Positions 37,452 to 40,403 of a DNA stretch of 40,403 bases are shown here, piece by piece. This stretch comes from an uncultured Oscillospiraceae bacterium (GTDB lineage Bacteria > Bacillota > Clostridia > Oscillospirales > Acutalibacteraceae): assembly GCA_910587835.1 (NCBI GenBank), contig CAJUNQ010000040.1, forward strand, positions 1-40,403, written 5' to 3'. The notes under the pieces were generated by a model. That model was given only the letters and a program-made list of their open reading frames with translations, made no database searches and had not been told where the DNA came from. The stretch's first letter is position 1, and each line of letters starts with the position of its first letter. The position numbers and the translations under genes are program-made.

Positions 37452-38864
37452 GTGTTCTCAACCTTAGACTCTCTCAAGCCCGCTCTCAGGCAGCTGGTCC
37501 GCGCCCTGGGGCAGCGTTATCCCTATGCCTCGGCGCTGGCCGTGGAGGACGCCTCCCGCCGGTGGAGCATCAGCCGGGGCGGGGTGAATATCGACGCCAG
37601 CAACTTTCGCGGCGGCACGGGCTTTGTGCTGCGGGTGTTCGACGGCGTGGGCTGCGCCGAGTACAGCTTCAACCGCTTCTCTGAGGAGATGATTCCGGAA
37701 ATTGAGGAGCGGGTGGCCCAGGGCCTTGCCGCCCAGAACGCCGCCCTGGAGGGCTTCGCCCCTCTGCCCACCCCCATTCCCGCCGACGAGCCCGCCAGCC
37801 TTTGCAAGGCCACGGTCTGCCGGGTAGACCCCAGGGAGCTGGGGGACGAGGCTATTCTTGCCCGGCTGCGGGGCATTCGGGAGAAGGCCCTGGCCCGGGA
37901 CCAGCGGATTAAGGACGCTCAGCTGAGCATGGCCTACCGGGGATGCCGGAAGATTTTTCTCAGCCAGAACCGGGACCTGGACCAGACCCTGACCTGGACC
38001 ACCTGCTCGCTGGCCATGATGGCCGCCCGGGGCCAGGAGCTGAAATACGCCTTTGAGAGCTTCTCGAACCTGGGGGGCGCGGAGGTGCTGGAAGGGGTGG
38101 AGGACGCGGTGGACCAGGTGGCCGGCCGGGCCCTGGAGCTGCTGGACTCTCAGCCCATCACCCCCGGAGAGTACGACTGCGTGTGCGACCCGGAGACCAC
38201 AGGCATGATTGTTCACGAGGCCTTTGGCCACGGGGTGGAGATGGACATGTTTGTAAAGGACCGTGCCCTGGGCAAAAGCTATATCGGCCAGTATGTGGCC
38301 AGCGAGCTCATTACCATGCACGACGGCAGCACGGTGGACCAGACCGCAACCATGTTCTTTGACGACGAGGGCAGCCTCACCGGGGACACGGTGGTGATTG
38401 ACAAGGGTGTGCTGAAAACCGGCATGTGCGACGCTCTCAGCGCCGCCCGGCTGGGGTGGAAGCCCACAGGCAACGGTCGCCGGGAGAGCTATGAGCGCAA
38501 GGCCTACACCCGCATGACCAACACCTACTTTGAGCCCGGCTCTCACAGCCTGGAGGAGATGATCGCCTCCATCCCCTACGGTTTTCTGCTGCAGCAGCCC
38601 ATGTCCGGCATGGAGGACCCCAAGAACTGGGGTATTCAGGCCATGGTTGCCATTGCCAGAGAGATTAAGGACGGGAAGCTTACGGGTAAGGTCTTCTCCC
38701 CCATTGTGCTCACCGGCTATGTGCCGGACCTGCTGAAGTCTGTCACCATGACAGGCCGTGAGCTGGCCCTTTCCGGCAGCGGCTTTTGCGGCAAGGGGTA
38801 TAAGGAATGGGTCAAGGTCTCTGACGGGGGACCCTGCATGAAAGCCAGAATCAGGCTGGGCTAA
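37452..38864 (+). CDS. tldD: Metalloprotease TldD
   Basis: 470 residues, family length. The zinc motif HExxxH is His255-Glu256-xxx-His260 (HEAFGHGVEMD), and the conserved third-ligand region is GSGFCGKGYK near the C-terminus. TldD and TldE form a heterodimeric cylinder that degrades unfolded peptides and trims certain natural-product precursors, with only TldD catalytic. GTG start at 37452 with GAAGGAGG about 6 nt upstream. Followed after 13 nt by tldE. No peptide-natural-product gene is adjacent, so a housekeeping proteolysis role is likelier. Confidence 0.95.
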   Translation: MFSTLDSLKPALRQLVRALGQRYPYASALAVEDASRRWSISRGGVNIDASNFRGGTGFVLRVFDGVGCAEYSFNRFSEEMIPEIEERVAQGLAAQNAALEGFAPLPTPIPADEPASLCKATVCRVDPRELGDEAILARLRGIREKALARDQRIKDAQLSMAYRGCRKIFLSQNRDLDQTLTWTTCSLAMMAARGQELKYAFESFSNLGGAEVLEGVEDAVDQVAGRALELLDSQPITPGEYDCVCDPETTGMIVHEAFGHGVEMDMFVKDRALGKSYIGQYVASELITMHDGSTVDQTATMFFDDEGSLTGDTVVIDKGVLKTGMCDALSAARLGWKPTGNGRRESYERKAYTRMTNTYFEPGSHSLEEMIASIPYGFLLQQPMSGMEDPKNWGIQAMVAIAREIKDGKLTGKVFSPIVLTGYVPDLLKSVTMTGRELALSGSGFCGKGYKEWVKVSDGGPCMKARIRLG

Positions 38865-38877
38865 GGAGGTAGTCAGG

Positions 38878-40164
38878 ATGATTGAGAGAATCAAACAGGC
38901 CTTGGGGGACTGCGGCATCCCCCTGTGGCGCATGAACGACAACACCGAGGAGACCGCGGAGCTGTTCTTTGTCCGGCAGCAGCTGGATACCCGGCGTTTT
39001 AAGGATGTGCGGAAGGTGCAGGTCACTGTGTTTCGGGACGTGGAGAACCCGGAGGGGGGCCTGCCTCTGCGGGGGGCTACCAGCGTGACTTTGTTGGAGT
39101 CCATGGACAACGCCCGGCTGCGGGAGGAACTGACCGGGGCCTGGTACGCGGCCCAGTTTGCCGCCAACCCCTATTATGACCTGCCCGACCCGGCGCAGGC
39201 CCCCTTAAAGGAAAAGACCGGCCCCCTGGCCCAGGCTCCCCTGGCGGAGAGCGCGGGAAAAATGGCCCGGGCCCTGTTCGCGCCGGACCGGCATCAGGAC
39301 GCGTTTGTGAATTCGGCGGAGATTTTTGTGGCGCGCACCCGGCGGCGCATTCTCTCCTCCAACGGCACGGACGTGAGCTATACGGACGCTCAGGTCAACG
39401 GGGAATTTGTGGTGCAGTGCCGGGAGCCGGAGGACGTGGAGATTCACAACACCTTTCGGTATGACAGCCTGGACGGGGAGGCTCTCACCCAAAAGGTGGC
39501 CGAGGCCCTGGGCTTTGTCCGGGACAGGGCCAAGGCCCGGCGCATTCTCAAAAGCGGGCAGTACGACCTGGTGCTCAGCGGCGACCCGGCGGCCACGGTG
39601 CTCTCCTATTACCCGGACCGGGCGGCGGCCCACATGATCTACCCCGGCTACTCCACCTGGAAGCTGGGGGACCCGGTGCAGGGGGAGGACATTACCGGCG
39701 CAAGGCTGGACCTGGACCTGTGCGCCACAGACCCCTACAGCGAGGAGGGCGTCCCCATGGAGGACCTGGAGCTGCTGCGGGGCGGAGAGCTGCAGGCCAT
39801 TCACGGGGCCAACCGGTTCTGCCGCTATTTGGGGGTGAAGCCCACAGGGCTTTACCGCAGGCTCCGCTGCCGGAACACCGGCGCGCCCTTTGAGGAGCTG
39901 AAGCAGGGCCCCTGCCTGTGGGCGGTGACCTTTTCCGACTTTCAGATGGACGCCATGAGCGGCCATTTCGGGGGAGAGATCCGGCTGGCCTATTTGATTG
40001 ACGAAGACGGCAAAGCCACGCCGGTTACCGGGGGCTCGGTGAACGGCAGCTTGTTTGACGCGCAGAAGGGCTTGCGCTTCTCCTCAGAGCAGTACCAGTC
40101 GGCCTATTATGAGGGGCCCTACGGGCTGCGCATCTCGGGGGTGAATGTGGCGGGAGGGGAATAG
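38878..40164 (+). CDS. tldE: TldE (PmbA-like) non-catalytic partner of TldD
   Basis: 428 residues. Shares the TldD/PmbA fold but lacks HExxxH: at the equivalent place it reads YYPDRAAAHMIYPG, as expected for the TldE subunit. The N-terminal domain contains the typical EETAELFFVRQQLDTRRF strand pattern, and the C-terminal GPYGLRISGVNVAGG is characteristic. TAAGGAGG precedes the ATG, 13 nt after the tldD stop, so the two are co-transcribed. It has no obvious terminator except the hairpin array downstream. Confidence 0.9.
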   Translation: MIERIKQALGDCGIPLWRMNDNTEETAELFFVRQQLDTRRFKDVRKVQVTVFRDVENPEGGLPLRGATSVTLLESMDNARLREELTGAWYAAQFAANPYYDLPDPAQAPLKEKTGPLAQAPLAESAGKMARALFAPDRHQDAFVNSAEIFVARTRRRILSSNGTDVSYTDAQVNGEFVVQCREPEDVEIHNTFRYDSLDGEALTQKVAEALGFVRDRAKARRILKSGQYDLVLSGDPAATVLSYYPDRAAAHMIYPGYSTWKLGDPVQGEDITGARLDLDLCATDPYSEEGVPMEDLELLRGGELQAIHGANRFCRYLGVKPTGLYRRLRCRNTGAPFEELKQGPCLWAVTFSDFQMDAMSGHFGGEIRLAYLIDEDGKATPVTGGSVNGSLFDAQKGLRFSSEQYQSAYYEGPYGLRISGVNVAGGE

Positions 40165-40403
40165 AAGCCCCCCTCTCCCAAGCCCAAATGAAAAGTTCTT
40201 GAAGATTCCGGCTTCATCTTTGATGAAGCCGAAGGGACATTCTTTCAAGAAGTCCCTTAAGCCGCCGGAGGCGACCTTAATCCCTTGACCTTAAACACCC
40301 CTAAAACGCAGGAGGGTAGGAAAACGTCCCAGTGGGACGTTTTCCGTAGGGAACCACCGTAAGGGGTTCCCTATCGAATGGGAGCGAAGCGGACATTCGA
40401 CAA
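40165..40403. repeat. Array of consecutive hairpins at right edge
   Basis: No gene seen. Inverted repeats in a row: TTCTTGAA...TTCAAGAA (about 40196-40251) enclosing CGGCTTCATC-TTT-GATGAAGCCG (40209-40231), CGCC-GGA-GGCG near 40263-40273, AAAACGTCCC-AGT-GGGACGTTTT (40321-40343), TAGGGAACC/GGTTCCCTA (40347-40373), and TCGAATG/CATTCGA (40374-40399). Style is like the clusters at 1-100 and 1587-1646. The array may continue beyond the window. Confidence 0.65.

Overview
The window looks like a chromosomal segment of a motile, anaerobic, fairly high-GC member of the Clostridia, most like gut Oscillospiraceae (Flavonifractor/Oscillibacter-type). This is inferred from the gene content: split transketolase, YwlE-type phosphatase next to rimI-tsaD, DUF2089/DUF4097 pair, PadR-controlled ABC-2 exporter, LtaS-like enzyme, SLH-anchored protein and flagellin. 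Promoters are mostly textbook TTGACA-17-TATAAT. I found no rRNA, no convincing tRNA, no CRISPR array and no intact mobile element.

Layout. 1-280: hairpin-rich spacer and ychF terminator. 281-1375 (-): ychF. 1862-3755 (+): overlapping operon of YwlE-like phosphatase, rimI and tsaD. 3756-4435: no intact gene; hairpins and a relic of an IS200-type transposase. 4510-5892 (+): MATE transporter. 5926-8524 (-): operon tktN, VOC protein, tktC, GNAT. 8770-10668 (-): LtaS-like membrane enzyme. 11028-12464 (+): secreted SLH+CAP protein behind a leader with an attenuator-like structure. 12533-15992 (-): lipoprotein, two ABC-2 permeases and ATPase, with a divergent PadR regulator at 16151. 16816-20229 (+): secreted papain-like protease candidate followed by four tandem paralogous membrane-anchored proteins. 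20317-24896 (-): polar amino acid ABC transporter, GNAT and M20 amidohydrolase. 25110-28966 (-): hybrid sensor kinase with an orphan solute-binding lipoprotein. 29281-30392 (-): ECF sigma factor and membrane-anchored partner. 30605-33307 (-): DUF2089 regulator, a 48-residue small ORF, and a DUF4097 protein with a proline/coiled-coil insert. 33557-34234 (-): deoC. 34358-36845 (-): flagellin and an upstream two-gene secreted/membrane cassette preceded by two sigma-28-type promoters. 37184-37327 (-): 47-residue small protein, promoter back to back with tldD-tldE (37452-40164, +). 40165-40403: hairpin array.

The most unusual items are the protease plus four-paralog cluster; the mutually exclusive RNA pairings in front of the SLH-CAP gene; the sigma-28-promoted cassette upstream of flagellin together with a CsrA-like hairpin in the flagellin leader; a duplicated promoter-plus-palindrome between ychF and the phosphatase operon; a 154-bp palindrome inside the ABC operon; and two small genes. 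Two secreted proteins (CAP and protease) have GC-rich N-terminal halves joined to AT-richer catalytic halves, which suggests domain grafting. Functions are inferred from motifs read by eye; no database search was run.
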